The notes below the pieces were generated by a model, which saw only the letters and a list, made by a program, of their open reading frames with translations, had not been told where the DNA came from and did not search any database. From Mycolicibacterium aromaticivorans JS19b1 = JCM 16368 (GTDB taxonomy: Bacteria > Actinomycetota > Actinomycetes > Mycobacteriales > Mycobacteriaceae), in NCBI RefSeq assembly GCF_000559085.1, contig NZ_JALN02000001.1, positions 744,001 through 808,000 of the forward strand: a stretch of 64,000 bases of DNA, given 5' to 3'. Below are positions 1 to 10,800 of this stretch, one piece after another. The translations under genes and the position numbers were made by a program. The first letter of the stretch is position 1. Each line of letters opens with the position of its first letter.

Positions 1-2775
1 CTGCTCCAACACCATCTGCTCGAGCTGTTCGATGCGCAGCGACGCCTGCGCCTTGGCCACCTCGTCGCGATGCAGCGAGTCGGTGAGCGCGGCGATACGG
101 CTGTTCAGCGCGGTGACCTCCGCACGCGCAGCGGTCATCGCGGTGGCTCGTTCCTGCCGTTCGGCGGCGAGGGCGTCCCGGCGGCGGGACGCCGCTGCCA
201 CGACACCGCCGAGGTGCCCGGCCACCCGGCGCCCGGCTTCGGCCACCGCGGCCGCGACCGCGGCGGCGTGCTCGCGGGCCGCGCGGGCGCGCTGGGCGCG
301 AACCCGGGCCTCCCGCTCAGCCGCAGCGGCACGCCGCAACGAATCCGCCCGCCCGCGAACGGCATTCGCACGTTCCTCGGCGGTACGCACAGCCAGCCGA
401 ACCTCCACCTCGACGGCACGGGCTTCCTCGGCGGCGGACTGCATGTACTGGCGGTCCTCGGGCGCGTCCTCGACCTCGGTCGCCCCGTCCTGGGCAGCAG
501 CCAACCGGTTTTCGAGCTCGGTGAGCTCCTCCACCGTGCGCAGCCGCCCGGCCTCGAGCTCGTCGCGCTGAGCCTGCTGGCGGCGCCACTCCCCCTCAGC
601 CGCACGAGCTTCCTGCCCCAGCCTGCCGAGCTGTTCGTAGATTGCCGCGATCGCGGCGTCGGATTCGTTGAGCGCCGCCAGCGCCTGCTCGGCGGCGTCC
701 TGGCGCTCACCCTGCTCGGTGAGCGCACCGGCCAGGGCGGCCGACAGCTCGGCGACCTGAGTCTCGGCTGCCGCGAGCTCGCGTGTGGCCTTGTCGATTT
801 CGCCGGCGATCTCCAGTGTGCTCGGCTTGCGGTCGGAGCCGCCGGTGACCCACCCCGCACCAACCAGGTCACCTTCGAGGGTGACTGCACGCAGCGCCGG
901 CCGCGCCGCGACCAGATCCAGTGCGGCACCCAGATCCTCGACGACGGCGACGTCGGCGAGCATCGCCGTCATGGCGCCCTGGAGTCGGCCCGGCGCATCG
1001 ATCAGATCCAGTGCCCACAACGCGCTCTCGGGTAGCGAACCGGTCTGACGCGGCGCAATCGGCCAGTCCCCCAACACGATCGCCGCCCGGCCACCGTCGG
1101 CGTCCTTGAGTGCTCGCACCGCCGAACTGGCGGCGTCGAAGTTCTCGGCGGCCACCGCGTCGGCCGCGGCGCCCAGCACCGCCGCCAACGCCGCTTCGTA
1201 GCCCGAACGCACCTTGACGAGATTGGCAATGGTCCCGAAAAGTCCTGCGCCACCACGGTTTTCCGTCAGCCAGGCCGAGCCGTCCTTGCGCTCGAGCCCG
1301 ACCGCCAACGCGTCGATGCGAGCCCGCAGGGAGGCCACCTGCCGTTCGGCGCTGCGCTCGGCGGCCTGCAATTCGGCCACCCGTTCGTCGGCCAGCCGCA
1401 GCGCGGTGATCGTACGGTCATGCTGTTCGTCGAGGCCGACCTCGCCCTGATCCAGTTCGCCGACCCGGCCCTGCACGGTCTCGAACTCGGCCCTGGCGTG
1501 CTGAGTGCGGGCGGCGGCCTCCTCGATCGCGGCGGTCAGCCGCGCGACACCCTCGTCGATCGATTCGACCCGGGCGCGCACGGTCTCGACCTGACCGGCC
1601 AGCCGGGCGAGGCCTTCCCGGCGGTCGGCCTCCGCGCGCACCGCGGCCATGTGGGCACGTTCGGCTTCGGCGGCCGCGCGTTCGCGTTCTCCGAGCTCGG
1701 CACGGGCGAACTCGAGCCGCGATTGCGCTTCGGCCAACTCTGCCAGCAGCTCCTGTTCCCGCGCGGCGACCTCGTCGGCCTCGGCTTCCAGCTCGTCGGG
1801 GTCCGGGCCGGTGCTCGCGGTGGGCTCGGTCTCGAGGTATTGCGCTCGCTCAGAAGCGATCCGGACGGTGGCGCTGACCCGTTCGGCCAGCGCCGACAGG
1901 CGGAACCAGGCCTGCTGGGCGGCGTCGGTGCGTTCGGACAGCGTGGCCACCGCGGCCTCATGTTCGGCCAGCGCCGCGCCGGCGACGTCCAGCCGTTTCG
2001 CGGCGTCGTCGTGCTCACGGCGCAACGTGGTCTCGGTGTCGTCGGCGCCGGCGAACTCGGCCCGCCGGGTGACCAGGTCGTCGGCGGCCAGCCGCAGCCG
2101 GGCGTCGCGCAGATCCGCCTGAATGGTCTGGGCGCGCCGCGCCATCTCGGCCTGGCGGCCCAGCGGCTTGAGCTGACGGCGCAGCTCGGTGGTCAAGTCC
2201 GTGAGCCGGGCCAGGTTGGCCGCCATCGAGTCGAGTTTGCGGACCGCCTTTTCCTTGCGTTTGCGGTGCTTGAGCACGCCGGCGGCTTCTTCGATGAAGG
2301 CCCGGCGGTCTTCTGGCCGCGACTCGAGGATCTGGGAGAGCCGGCCCTGGCCGACGATGACGTGCATCTCGCGGCCGATGCCGGAGTCGCTGAGCAGCTC
2401 CTGGACGTCCATCAGCCGGCAGCTGGTGCCGTTGATCTCGTACTCACCGGCGCCGTCGCGGAACATCCGCCGGGTGATCGACACCTCGGAGTACTCGATC
2501 GGCAGCGCGTTGTCGGAGTTGTCGATGGTCAGCGTCACCTCGGCGCGACCCAGCGGGGCCCGCGAGGAGGTGCCGGCGAAAATGACGTCTTCCATCTTGC
2601 CGCCGCGCAGGGTTTTCGCGCCCTGCTCGCCCATCACCCAGGCCAGCGCGTCGACGACATTGGACTTACCCGAGCCGTTCGGGCCCACCACGCAGGTGAT
2701 GCCGGGCTCCAGGCGCAGAGTCGTCGCCGCGGCGAAGGACTTGAAGCCCTTCAGGGTCAGACTCTTGAGGTACAC
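1..2775 (-). CDS. smc: Chromosome segregation ATPase SMC (3' end missing)
   Basis: This is the N-terminal 925 codons of SMC, the coiled-coil ATPase that with ScpA/ScpB compacts and separates chromosomes. The GTG start gives [14 protein letters not shown], followed by the Walker A motif GPNGSGKSN at residues 31-39. A long Glu/Ala/Arg-rich coiled coil follows, interrupted by a hinge at roughly residues 500-650. The reading frame runs open to base 1, so the second coil and the C-terminal head with signature and Walker B lie outside the window. The start is 11 bases downstream of the acyP stop, which suggests one transcript with acyP, the osmC-like gene and fpg. Mycobacterial SMC is usually near 1,200 residues, so about three quarters is present. 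Confidence 0.97.
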   Translation of the reverse strand, partial: MYLKSLTLKGFKSFAAATTLRLEPGITCVVGPNGSGKSNVVDALAWVMGEQGAKTLRGGKMEDVIFAGTSSRAPLGRAEVTLTIDNSDNALPIEYSEVSITRRMFRDGAGEYEINGTSCRLMDVQELLSDSGIGREMHVIVGQGRLSQILESRPEDRRAFIEEAAGVLKHRKRKEKAVRKLDSMAANLARLTDLTTELRRQLKPLGRQAEMARRAQTIQADLRDARLRLAADDLVTRRAEFAGADDTETTLRREHDDAAKRLDVAGAALAEHEAAVATLSERTDAAQQAWFRLSALAERVSATVRIASERAQYLETEPTASTGPDPDELEAEADEVAAREQELLAELAEAQSRLEFARAELGERERAAAEAERAHMAAVRAEADRREGLARLAGQVETVRARVESIDEGVARLTAAIEEAAARTQHARAEFETVQGRVGELDQGEVGLDEQHDRTITALRLADERVAELQAAERSAERQVASLRARIDALAVGLERKDGSAWLTENRGGAGLFGTIANLVKVRSGYEAALAAVLGAAADAVAAENFDAASSAVRALKDADGGRAAIVLGDWPIAPRQTGSLPESALWALDLIDAPGRLQGAMTAMLADVAVVEDLGAALDLVAARPALRAVTLEGDLVGAGWVTGGSDRKPSTLEIAGEIDKATRELAAAETQVAELSAALAGALTEQGERQDAAEQALAALNESDAAIAAIYEQLGRLGQEARAAEGEWRRQQAQRDELEAGRLRTVEELTELENRLAAAQDGATEVEDAPEDRQYMQSAAEEARAVEVEVRLAVRTAEERANAVRGRADSLRRAAAAEREARVRAQRARAAREHAAAVAAAVAEAGRRVAGHLGGVVAAASRRRDALAAERQERATAMTAARAEVTALNSRIAALTDSLHRDEVAKAQASLRIEQLEQMVLEQ

Positions 2776-2786
2776 GGCGTGCCAGA

Positions 2787-3068
2787 CTACCGCTCGCTAA
2801 AGCCTCTGATGGCTTCGCCGCGCGGTGACCAATCGACAACAACCGTGTCGACGTGCCCCGGCGTTTTCCCACTATTGAGCAGCTGTAACAGCTGTTCACA
2901 TGCGTCACGCGGGCCCTGCGCGACGACGAGCACCCGGCCGTCGGCCTGATTGGCGGCATACCCGGTCAGACCGAGCTCCAGCGCACGAGACCGGGTCCAC
3001 CAGCGGAAACCCACGCCCTGGACGTGGCCGTGTACCCAGGCGGTCAGGCGGACGTCAGGATCGGCCAA
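2787..3068 (-). CDS. acyP: Acylphosphatase
   Basis: A 93-residue protein with the small acylphosphatase fold, which hydrolyses carboxyl-phosphate bonds of acylphosphates. The N-terminal motif [12 protein letters not shown] carries the phosphate-binding loop and the catalytic Arg, and the catalytic Asn is in [12 protein letters not shown]. Length matches the family (about 90 residues). Its start overlaps the end of the osmC-like gene by 14 bases and its stop lies 11 bases before smc, so the three are probably co-translated. The same fold occurs as the N-terminal domain of HypF at the other end of this window; the two are unrelated copies. Confidence 0.95.
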   Translation of the reverse strand: MADPDVRLTAWVHGHVQGVGFRWWTRSRALELGLTGYAANQADGRVLVVAQGPRDACEQLLQLLNSGKTPGHVDTVVVDWSPRGEAIRGFSER

Positions 3069-3471
3069 CGTCGTCCACCTCGAACCGGACCTCGGCGCCG
3101 GATTTCAGGGTGCGGCCCACCGTGCACACCTGGTCGATCGCCCGGTTGACCACCACCACGAGCCGCTCGATCTCCTCGGCGGACAGCCCGGACAGGTCGA
3201 TCTCGAGCTTCTCCTCCAGCAGCGGGTAGCGCTCCTGCTCCCGGTCCGCCGGTCCGGACACCCGGATCGTCGCCGGATAGTCGTCGCCGAGGCGACGGCG
3301 CAGCGGCTGATCGCTGCTCAGGCCGCTGCATCCGGCCAGCGCGATCTTGAGCAGCTCGCCGGGGGTGAAGACACCCTCGTCGGTCTCCGAACCGATCAGC
3401 ACCTCCGCGCCGCGGCTGCTGCGCCCGGTGTAGCGGCGGATGCCGGTGCGTTCCACCCACAGATCAGTCAT
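3055..3471 (-). CDS. OsmC-family peroxiredoxin-like protein
   Basis: A 138-residue cytosolic protein of the OsmC/Ohr superfamily, whose members reduce organic hydroperoxides with two cysteines. Here one cysteine is visible in [12 protein letters not shown] and the other in [13 protein letters not shown] near the C-terminus, the usual spacing for the YhfA/OsmC branch. The substrate cannot be told from sequence. The ATG start is preceded by a GGAGA-like ribosome site. The gene follows fpg after a 90-base gap that contains a dispersed repeat, and overlaps acyP by 14 bases. Confidence 0.88.
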   Translation of the reverse strand: MTDLWVERTGIRRYTGRSSRGAEVLIGSETDEGVFTPGELLKIALAGCSGLSSDQPLRRRLGDDYPATIRVSGPADREQERYPLLEEKLEIDLSGLSAEEIERLVVVVNRAIDQVCTVGRTLKSGAEVRFEVDDVGRS

Positions 3472-3490
3472 GTGTTCATCTCTCCTTCTG

Positions 3491-3553
3491 CGCCCAAACC
3501 GCCATTCGGGCGGGAAAGTGCGAGTAGATCACGCCGAAACGTCGATCTCGGCG
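3491..3553. repeat. Dispersed intergenic repeat, copy A
   Basis: This stretch between fpg and the osmC-like gene resembles one at 21903-21968. Both start with a CGCCCAA inverted-repeat arm, contain GGGCGG about 15 bases later, and end in the identical 19-base block CGAAACGTCGATCTCGGCG (3535-3553 here). In both places the block ends 4-8 bases after the stop codon of a minus-strand gene (fpg here, ung there). The two copies are about 18.4 kb apart. Function is unknown; a 3'-end hairpin or a small mobile repeat are both possible. Confidence 0.6.
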
Positions 3554-3561
3554 CGCTGTTG

Positions 3562-4410
3562 TCAACGCCTGGGGCGGGGCTGACATTTCGGGCAGTAGAA
3601 CGACGAGCGATTCATGAACTTCTCCCGTCGGATCGCAGTCCCGCAGCGCGGGCACGGCAGGTCTTCGCGGCCGTAGACGTTCAACGATCGGTCGAAGTAC
3701 CCGGACTGCCCATTGACGTTGACGTACAGCGAGTCGAACGAGGTGCCGCCCTGGCCGAGCGCTTCACGCATCACTTCTCCTGCCGCATCGAGCAGCTCGC
3801 CGAGCTGTCGTCGGGTCAGGTTCTCGGCCAGCCGCGCGCCGTTGATCTTGGCCCGCCATAGCGACTCGTCGGCGTAGATGTTGCCGATACCCGACACCAC
3901 GGTCTGATCGAGCAGCTGCCGCTTGATCTCGGAGTGCTTGCGGCGCAACACCGTAACGACGGCATCCCGGTCGAACCGGGGGTCCAGTGGATCGCGGGCG
4001 ATGTGCGCCACCGGCTCGGGCACCCGAGCGCCGTCGACGTCGACCAGGTCGGCCAGCTGCCACCCGCCGAAGGTGCGCTGATCGACGAAACTCAGCGCGG
4101 TGCCGTCGTCGAGCAGTGCCGCGATGCGCAGATGATTGGTGTTGGGTACCGGGCCCAGCAGCATCTGGCCGCTCATACCCAGGTGCACCACCAGTGCGGT
4201 TTCGTCATTCAGGGTGAGCCACAAGTACTTTCCGCGCCGATCGGTGCCGGTGATCTGCGCGTCGAGCAACCGGGCGGTCAGATCGGCCGCACCGGCCTCG
4301 TGCCTGCGCACGGCCCGGGGATGGTGCACCCGCACCGCGGAGATGGACCGGCCGGCCACGTGGGCTTGCAGTCCGCGGCGCACCACCTCGACCTCAGGCA
4401 GCTCAGGCAT
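3562..4410 (-). CDS. fpg: Formamidopyrimidine-DNA glycosylase
   Basis: A 282-residue base-excision repair enzyme that removes 8-oxoguanine and other oxidised purines and cuts the abasic site. The mature N-terminus is Pro2 with Glu3 (MPELPEVE), the catalytic pair. The conserved Lys of the N-domain is at about residue 61 (RRGKYLW), and the C-terminus has the four-Cys zinc finger CPRCG...CPKC. Length is typical. It follows rnc with a gap of 27 bases, an arrangement conserved in mycobacteria, so it probably belongs to the yceD-rnc-fpg transcript. Confidence 0.97.
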   Translation of the reverse strand: MPELPEVEVVRRGLQAHVAGRSISAVRVHHPRAVRRHEAGAADLTARLLDAQITGTDRRGKYLWLTLNDETALVVHLGMSGQMLLGPVPNTNHLRIAALLDDGTALSFVDQRTFGGWQLADLVDVDGARVPEPVAHIARDPLDPRFDRDAVVTVLRRKHSEIKRQLLDQTVVSGIGNIYADESLWRAKINGARLAENLTRRQLGELLDAAGEVMREALGQGGTSFDSLYVNVNGQSGYFDRSLNVYGREDLPCPRCGTAIRREKFMNRSSFYCPKCQPRPRR

Positions 4411-4437
4411 TGCAGTAGCGCCGAATGCGACTGTGGC

Positions 4438-5130
4438 TCAAGCGTTGTCCAGCGCGTTCCAGGCTGCCGCGGCGGCCTTCTGTTCGGCTTCCTTCTTCGA
4501 CCGGCCGACGCCGTTGCCGTACTCGGTGTCCATCACCAGAACGACGGCGGTGAACTCCTTGTCGTGGTCGGGCCCGGTGGAGGTGACCACATAGGACGGC
4601 GGTCCCAGGCTGCGCGACGCGGTGAGCTCCTGCAGGCTGGTCTTCCAGTCCAGGCCGGCACCCAGCGTCGGCGCGGTGTCCAGCAGATTGCCGAACAGCC
4701 GCAGGATCACCTCGCGCGCAACGTCGATACCGTGATGCAGATACACCGCGCCCAGCAGTGATTCCATACCGTCGGCCAGGATGCTGGATTTGTCGGCTCC
4801 GCCGGTGTTGACTTCGCCGCGGCCCAGGAGCAGGTGTGCGCCCAGGCCCTCGTCGGTCAGGCCTCGCCCCACGTCGGCCAGCGCCTGGGTGTTGACGATG
4901 CTGGCGCGCAGCTTGGCCAGGTCGCCTTCGGTGCGTTCCGGGTGGCGATGGAACAGCTCGTCGGTGATCGTCAGGCCCAGCACCGCGTCGCCGAGGAACT
5001 CCAGGCGTTCATTGGTGGGCAGACCGCCGTGCTCGTAGGCGTAGCTGCGGTGGGTCAGCGCCAGCGTCAGCAGGTCTTCGGGCATGTCGACGCCCAGTGC
5101 GGCAAGCAGACTTTCGCGTGGCGGGCTCAC
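4438..5130 (-). CDS. rnc: Ribonuclease III
   Basis: A 230-residue double-strand-specific endoribonuclease that processes rRNA precursors and structured mRNAs. The signature [13 protein letters not shown] is at residues 40-52 and supplies the metal-binding Glu and Asp. The second acidic set is in [15 protein letters not shown], and a dsRNA-binding domain fills about residues 155-225. I chose the GTG at 5130 because GTGA overlaps the stop of the upstream yceD-type gene by 4 bases, a translational-coupling arrangement. The frame is open further upstream, but that part encodes low-complexity Arg-rich residues unlike RNase III. Confidence 0.95.
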   Translation of the reverse strand: MSPPRESLLAALGVDMPEDLLTLALTHRSYAYEHGGLPTNERLEFLGDAVLGLTITDELFHRHPERTEGDLAKLRASIVNTQALADVGRGLTDEGLGAHLLLGRGEVNTGGADKSSILADGMESLLGAVYLHHGIDVAREVILRLFGNLLDTAPTLGAGLDWKTSLQELTASRSLGPPSYVVTSTGPDHDKEFTAVVLVMDTEYGNGVGRSKKEAEQKAAAAAWNALDNA

Positions 5131-5726
5131 GACGGGCCGGCCCCCGGTTCGGGGGTGTCGGCGTCTGCTGCGGGGAACATGCCCGCCAGCTTGGCGAACC
5201 GCGGGTCGATCACGTCGTGGTGATGGCCGGGTTCGGAGGCCAGCGCGACACCGCACTGCGGGCACAGCCCCGCACAGTCCTCGGTGCACAGCGGGGCGAA
5301 CGGCAGGGCCAGCCCGACGGCGTCGACGATCGGCTGCTCCAGGTCGATGGTCTGGTCGACGACGTGGCCGACCTCGTCTTCCTCGGTGGTGGATTCCGTC
5401 GTGCTGTCGGGATAGGCGAACAGTTCGGTGAGCGAGATCTCGACGTCGCCGGTGACTTCGGTCAGGCAGCGGGAGCATTCACCCCGGGTCGGTGCGTAGA
5501 CCGTGCCGGTGACCAGGACCCCCTCGGACACCGATTCCAGTCGCAGATCCAGAGTCAGGTCGGCGCCGGCTTCGATGGCCACCAGGTCCAGCCCGATTCG
5601 CGATGGGCTGGGCACCGTTTCGTGCAGCTCGAGCATCGAGCCGGGGCGCCGGCCCAAGCGGGAGATGTCGAGAACGAGCGGCGACCGGGGTTTGCGCTTC
5701 GTGTGAGCACTACGTGAAGTCGCCAT
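5127..5726 (-). CDS. YceD/DUF177 family protein
   Basis: A 199-residue protein of the YceD (DUF177) family, linked to 23S rRNA accumulation and often encoded beside ribosomal protein L32. Two cysteine groups are visible: Cys84 and Cys87 (RGECSRC), and Cys147, 151, 155 and 158 ([12 protein letters not shown]), suggesting a metal site. An acidic Ser/Thr/Glu stretch lies at residues 106-120. The stop overlaps the rnc start, so the two are coupled. No rpmF follows here. The exact biochemical role is unknown. Confidence 0.85.
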   Translation of the reverse strand: MATSRSAHTKRKPRSPLVLDISRLGRRPGSMLELHETVPSPSRIGLDLVAIEAGADLTLDLRLESVSEGVLVTGTVYAPTRGECSRCLTEVTGDVEISLTELFAYPDSTTESTTEEDEVGHVVDQTIDLEQPIVDAVGLALPFAPLCTEDCAGLCPQCGVALASEPGHHHDVIDPRFAKLAGMFPAADADTPEPGAGPS

Positions 5727-5784
5727 GTTCCGATCTTAAAACCCGGCGCCGCGCGATCGCGTCAGTAGGCGCGGGCCGGGACGC

Positions 5785-6522
5785 TCAGCGCTGCGCGTAG
5801 TCGTGGGTGCCCGCGGCGGTGCGCAGTTGATGACGGCCGCGGCTCACCGAACGCAGCGTGCCGTTGAGGTAGTCCTCGAACTGGGCGAGCTTGTTGTCGA
5901 CGTAGATGTCGCACTCGCCACGCAGCCGGTCGGCTTCGGCGTGGGCGGTGTCGATCAGCCGGGTCGACTCGGCGTTGGCCGACTGGACGACCTCGGTCTG
6001 CGAGACCAGCCGCTGCTGCTCCTTGATGCCTTCCTGCACGGCCTTCTCGTAGGAGATGTTGCCGCTCTCCACCAGCCGGTCGGCCTCGGCCTTGGCCCTG
6101 CTGGTGGCCGCTTCGTACTCACGCTTGGCGGTCGCGGCCAGACGGCTCGCCTCGTCGCGGGCCTCGGCGACCATGCGTTCGCTGTGCTGACGCGCCTCGG
6201 CGACCATCCGGTCGGCCTGCGACTTGGCGTCGGCGAGCAGCCGGTCGGCCTCGGCGCGGGCATGGCTCAGCAGGGAGTCGGCCTCGGCGGTCGAGTTCGC
6301 CACCATCGAGTCGGAGTGCTCTTTGGCCTCCCGCAGCAATGAATCGCGGGCGTCCAGCACATCCTGGGCGTCGTCGAGTTCACCCGGGATGGCGTCCTTG
6401 ATGTCATCGAGGAGCTCCAGCACGTCACCGCGCGGCACCACGCAACCAGCCGTCATCGGAACGCCGCGGGCCTCTTCGACAATCGCGCTCAATTCATCGA
6501 GCGCTTCAAAAACTCGGTACAC
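5785..6522 (-). CDS. sepIVA: SepIVA-like DivIVA-domain coiled-coil protein
   Basis: A 245-residue cytoplasmic coiled-coil protein. The N-terminus (residues 1-55) resembles the DivIVA membrane/pole-binding region. From about residue 60 to 205 it is heptad-rich, with repeated blocks of the type AEADRLLADAKSQADRMV. The M. tuberculosis counterpart at this position is Rv2927c; the M. smegmatis protein SepIVA is a division and polar-growth factor. The GTG start is supported by the upstream AGGAGGG site. Gene position next to coaD instead of the PDIM locus is discussed in the findings. The symbol is by homology and position. Confidence 0.85.
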   Translation of the reverse strand: MYRVFEALDELSAIVEEARGVPMTAGCVVPRGDVLELLDDIKDAIPGELDDAQDVLDARDSLLREAKEHSDSMVANSTAEADSLLSHARAEADRLLADAKSQADRMVAEARQHSERMVAEARDEASRLAATAKREYEAATSRAKAEADRLVESGNISYEKAVQEGIKEQQRLVSQTEVVQSANAESTRLIDTAHAEADRLRGECDIYVDNKLAQFEDYLNGTLRSVSRGRHQLRTAAGTHDYAQR

Positions 6523-6755
6523 GGCGCCACCCTCCTGGGCGTAGTTGGTAGTGACCAGTGTGCCTGGTGTTACGCCTGTGACTGCGGTGGCGGCTCGGTG
6601 TGTCGGGCAGACTTTTCTGGCAACCGCACCGGTCAGGGGCGTCTCGCCGACGATTATGTCGGCGAGGCACTCCTCTCCACTGGAGAATCAGCGCGTGTGG
6701 ATTCGGATTCGCCGAGCCCGGCGTGCCCCGGATCGGGCCGCACAGTCGTGACAGA

Positions 6756-7241
6756 TCAGCGGGCGCGCTGGGCCAGCTTGGCCTGCAGTCGGCGGTTCAC
6801 CGACTCCGGCAGCAGTGCCGAGACGTCACCGCCGAACATCGCAACCTCTTTGGCCAGCGACGAGGAGACGAACGAATACTGCGGTGTGGTGGCCACGAAG
6901 AAGGTGTCCACCCCGGCGATGTGCTTGTTCATCTGGGCCATCTGCAGCTCGTACTCGAAATCGGTTCCGGTGCGCAGACCTTTGACGATCGCGGTCATGC
7001 CGCGCTGTTTGACGAAGTCGACGACCAGTCCCTGCCCGGACTCGGCGTGCAGGTTCGGCAGATGGGCGCACGCCTCGGAGATCATCGCGATCCGCTCGTC
7101 GATGTCGAACATCCCGGACTTGTTGGGATTGATCAGCACCGCGACGATCACCTCGTCGAATTGCGCTGCGGCCCGCTCGAAGATGTCGACGTGACCCCGC
7201 GTCACCGGATCGAACGATCCCGGGCATACCGCGCCGCTCAT
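6756..7241 (-). CDS. coaD: Phosphopantetheine adenylyltransferase
   Basis: A 161-residue enzyme of coenzyme A synthesis that transfers AMP from ATP to 4'-phosphopantetheine. The nucleotidyltransferase motif [12 protein letters not shown] is at residues 8-19 (HxGH-type, with His17), and the second motif [14 protein letters not shown] is near residue 125. Length fits CoaD (about 160). It lies downstream of rsmD on the same strand with a 61-base gap, the usual rsmD-coaD pairing. The 233-base gap to the sepIVA-like gene carries no convincing gene. Confidence 0.97.
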   Translation of the reverse strand: MSGAVCPGSFDPVTRGHVDIFERAAAQFDEVIVAVLINPNKSGMFDIDERIAMISEACAHLPNLHAESGQGLVVDFVKQRGMTAIVKGLRTGTDFEYELQMAQMNKHIAGVDTFFVATTPQYSFVSSSLAKEVAMFGGDVSALLPESVNRRLQAKLAQRAR

Positions 7242-7302
7242 ATGCGGCGCTCCTGCTCATCGCTACGCTCTGCATCGTCGCCGCCGGTCATGGGCAGTGA
7301 CG

Positions 7303-7854
7303 CTAGCAGGCCGCGATCTCGATGCGGGTATCTCCGTATCGCCGGTTGTCCCAGGCCGTCCAGCCCGGCGGCCAGGACAGTTCCGCCGACGACGTGGCGC
7401 GTTCGACCACCACGACGGTGCCCGGCGCGACCCAGCCGTTGCGCTCCAAACTTGCGAGCACGGCCTCGATGTCGGCGCTGGACACCTCGTACGGCGGATC
7501 CGCCAGCACCAGGTCCACCGGTACGTCGGTGCCCGCGGCGAGCACCGCGGCGACCGCCCCGCGCCGTACCGTCGCCCCGGGCAGACCCAACGTCGAGACG
7601 TTTCGTTTGATGACAGCCGCGGCGCGCGAATCACTTTCGACGAATAGCGCCGAGGCCGCGCCGCGGGACAGCGCTTCCAGGCCGAGCGCCCCCGAACCGG
7701 CGTAGAGGTCCAGCACCCGCAGACCGTCGAAATCCCGGCGCGCGGCAAGGACATTGAACAGCGCCTCGCGGACCCGGTCCGTGGTAGGCCGGGTGCCCCG
7801 GGGCGGCACATCGAGGCGCCGTCCGCCGGCGCTGCCGCCGACGATGCGGGTCAG
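7303..7854 (-). CDS. rsmD: 16S rRNA (guanine-966-N2)-methyltransferase, probable CTG start
   Basis: A 183-residue SAM-dependent methyltransferase that methylates G966 of 16S rRNA. The SAM motif is [14 protein letters not shown] and the catalytic motif LADPPYEV. Homologues begin with a MTRIxGG sequence, and the matching codons here are CTG ACC CGC ATC GTC GGC. There is no ATG, GTG or TTG in frame between that point and the upstream region overlapping pyruvate carboxylase. The CTG overlaps the carboxylase stop codon as CTGA, exactly like the ATGA/GTGA couplings elsewhere in the window. A GGGGGAG site sits just upstream. A GTG 16 codons later would remove the conserved N-terminus. Confidence 0.88.
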   Translation of the reverse strand: MTRIVGGSAGGRRLDVPPRGTRPTTDRVREALFNVLAARRDFDGLRVLDLYAGSGALGLEALSRGAASALFVESDSRAAAVIKRNVSTLGLPGATVRRGAVAAVLAAGTDVPVDLVLADPPYEVSSADIEAVLASLERNGWVAPGTVVVVERATSSAELSWPPGWTAWDNRRYGDTRIEIAAC

Positions 7855-10800
7855 GCTGCTCCCCCGGTCAGTCCTTCCGAACCGATCACCACCAGCAGGT
7901 CGCCACCTTCGACCTGGGCGGTGCTGCCGACGGCAACGCGAGTCACCCTGCCACCCTTGGGTGCGGTGATGGCGGCCTCCATCTTCATCGCCTCGATGGT
8001 GGCGATGGTTTGGCCCGCTTGCACCTTCTCGTCGACCGCCACCCCGATGGTGACGACCCCGGCGAACGGGGCGGCCACGTGATCGGGGTTGTTGCGGTCG
8101 GCCTTTTCGGCGGCCGGCACGGTTTCGGCGATGTTGGTGTCGCGCACCAACACCGGACGCAGCTGGCCGTTGATGATGCACATGACGGTGCGCATGCCGC
8201 GTTCGTCGGGTTCGGAGATGGCTTCGAGTCCCACGATCAGCTCGACGCCGCGCTCGAGCTCGATTCGGTGCTCGTCGCCGTGGCGCAGTCCGGAGAAGAA
8301 CTGGTTGGCGCTCAGGCCGGAGGTGTCGCCGTACTCTTCGCGGTGCGCCTCGAATTCTTTGGTGGGGCCCGGGAACAGCAGCCGGTTCAGTGCAGCCTGG
8401 CGAGCCGGACCGGGTTCGCCGAGCACCTTTTCGTCCTCGACCGACAGCGACTGTTCTGGCTTGGCGGCGCCACGGCCTTCCAATGCCTTGGTGCGCAACG
8501 GTTCCGGCCAGCCGCCCGGCGGGTCACCAAGCTCGCCGCGCAGGAATCCGATCACTGAGTCCGGGATGTCGTGGCGCCCCGGGTCTTCGGCGAACTCCTC
8601 GGCGGTGATGCCCGCACCGACCAGGGCCAGCGCCAGATCGCCGACCACCTTGCTAGACGGGGTGACCTTCACCAGTCGGCCCAGGATGCGGTCGGCTCCC
8701 GCGTAGGCGTTCTCGACGTCCTCGAACCGCTCGCCCAGCCCCAGCGCGATGGCTTGGGTGCGCAGGTTGGACAGCTGGCCGCCCGGGATTTCGTGGTGAT
8801 ACACCCGGCCGGTCGGCGCGGGAAGGCCGGCCTCGAACGGGGCGTACACCCGGCGCAGCAGCTCCCAGTACGGCTCCAGGTCGCACACCGCGTCGAGGTT
8901 GATGCCGGTGTCGTACGGCGTGTGTGCCGCGGCGGCGACGATCGCCGACAGCGGGGGCTGGCTGGTGGTGCCCGACAGTGGAGCCGCCGCGCCGTCCACC
9001 GCACTGGCGCCGGCATGCCAGGCCGCGGTGTAGGTGGCGAGCTGACCGCCCGGCGTGTCGTGGGTGTGCACGTGCACCGGCAGGTCGAAGCGGCTGCGCA
9101 GCGCGGAGACCAGCGTGTGCGCCGCCGGTGGCCGCAGCAGCCCGGCCATGTCCTTGATCGCCAGCACGTGGGCGCCGGCGTCGACGATCTGCTCGGCCAG
9201 TCGCAGCCAATAGTCCAGCGTGTACAGCGTCTCGGCCGGGTTGGACAGGTCACCGGTGTAGGACATCGCGACTTCGGCGACCGCGGACCCTGTCGCGCGC
9301 ACGGCATCGATGGCAGGCCGCATCGACTCGACGTTGTTGAGGGCGTCGAAGATTCGGAAGATGTCGACACCAGTGCGAGCGGCCTCGTCGACGAACGCGT
9401 GCGTCACCGTCTCCGGGTAGGGGGTGTAGCCGACCGTGTTGCGGCCGCGCAGCAGCATCTGCAGACAGATGTTGGGGATCGCCTCACGCAGCGAGGACAA
9501 CCGCTCCCATGGGTCCTCTTTCAAGAACCGAAGCGCGACATCATAAGTCGCTCCACCCCAGCATTCGATGGACAACAGCTCGGGCGTCATCCGGGCGATG
9601 TACGGGGCGACTTTGAGCAGTCCCGAGGACCGCACGCGGGTCGCCAGCAGTGACTGGTGGGCGTCGCGGAACGTCGTATCGGTCACGCCGATCGCGGGAG
9701 AATCCTTGAGCCACTTGGCGAATCCCTCAGGACCCAGTTCGTCGAGGCGCTGTTTGCTGCCCGGCGGCGGGCTCGCCGCGATATCGATGTCGGGCAGTTT
9801 GTCCTGCGGGTAATACCGGGGCCGGTCGCGGTACGGCGAATTGACCGTCACCTCGGCCAGGAACTTCAGCATCTTGGTTCCGCGGTCCGCGGATGTCCGC
9901 GACGTCAGCAGTTCCGGACGCTCGTCGATGAACGACGTGGTGATCCGCCCGGCCTGGAAGTCCGGATCGTCCAGAACCGCTTGCAGGAACGGGATATTCG
10001 TCGACACGCCACGGATCCGGAATTCCGCCACCGCCCGCCTGGCCCGTGCCACCGCGGTGGGGAAATCACGACCGCGACAGGTGAGCTTGACCAGCATCGA
10101 ATCGAAATGCGCGGCGACTTCCGCACCCAGATGGGTCCCGCCGTCGAGCCGGATCCCCGCGCCGCCCGGCGAGCGGTAGGTGGTGATCCGCCCGGTGTCG
10201 GGACGGAATCCGTTGGCGGGGTCCTCGGTGGTGATGCGGCATTGCAGGGCCGCGCCGTGCGGCGCGATGCGCTCCTGGCTCAGCCCCAGATCGGCCAGCG
10301 TCTCCCCCGCCGCGATCCGCAGCTGGGCCGACACCAGGTCGACGTCGGTGATCTCCTCGGTCACCGTGTGCTCCACCTGGATCCGGGGATTCATCTCGAT
10401 GAACACATGCCGGCCGCGTTCGTCGAGCAGGAACTCGACGGTGCCCGCGCAGGCGTAGCCGATGTGGCGGGCGAAGGCGACGGCGTCAGCGCAGATCTGG
10501 TCGCGCAGAGCGGGATCCAGGTTGGGCGCCGGAGCCAGCTCGATGACTTTCTGATGGCGGCGCTGCACACTGCAGTCGCGCTCGTAGAGGTGAATGACGT
10601 TGCCGTAGGTGTCGGCGAGGATCTGTACCTCGATGTGGCGTGGATTCACCACAGCCTGTTCGAGGAACACCGTGGGATCACCGAAGGCCGACTCGGCCTC
10701 CCGGCTGGCCGCCTCGATGGACTCCGGCAACGCCGACGGCTCGGTCACCCGGCGCATACCGCGCCCGCCGCCGCCGGCGACGGCTTTGACGAACAGCGGG

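Noticed and set aside
1420..2949. 509-codon plus-strand frame opposite smc
   Set aside because: Antisense shadow of the SMC head and coiled coil; composition is Gly/Arg/Leu-rich with no known domain.
4438..5478. Longer rnc start upstream of 5130
   Set aside because: The extra 116 residues are Arg-rich and overlap the yceD-type gene completely; the GTG at 5130 gives the normal length and coupling.
6523..6755. Small gene in the 233-base gap between coaD and the sepIVA-like gene (plus-strand frame 6545-6751)
   Set aside because: No ribosome site, no known domain and ordinary base composition; the gap more likely holds the sepIVA promoter.
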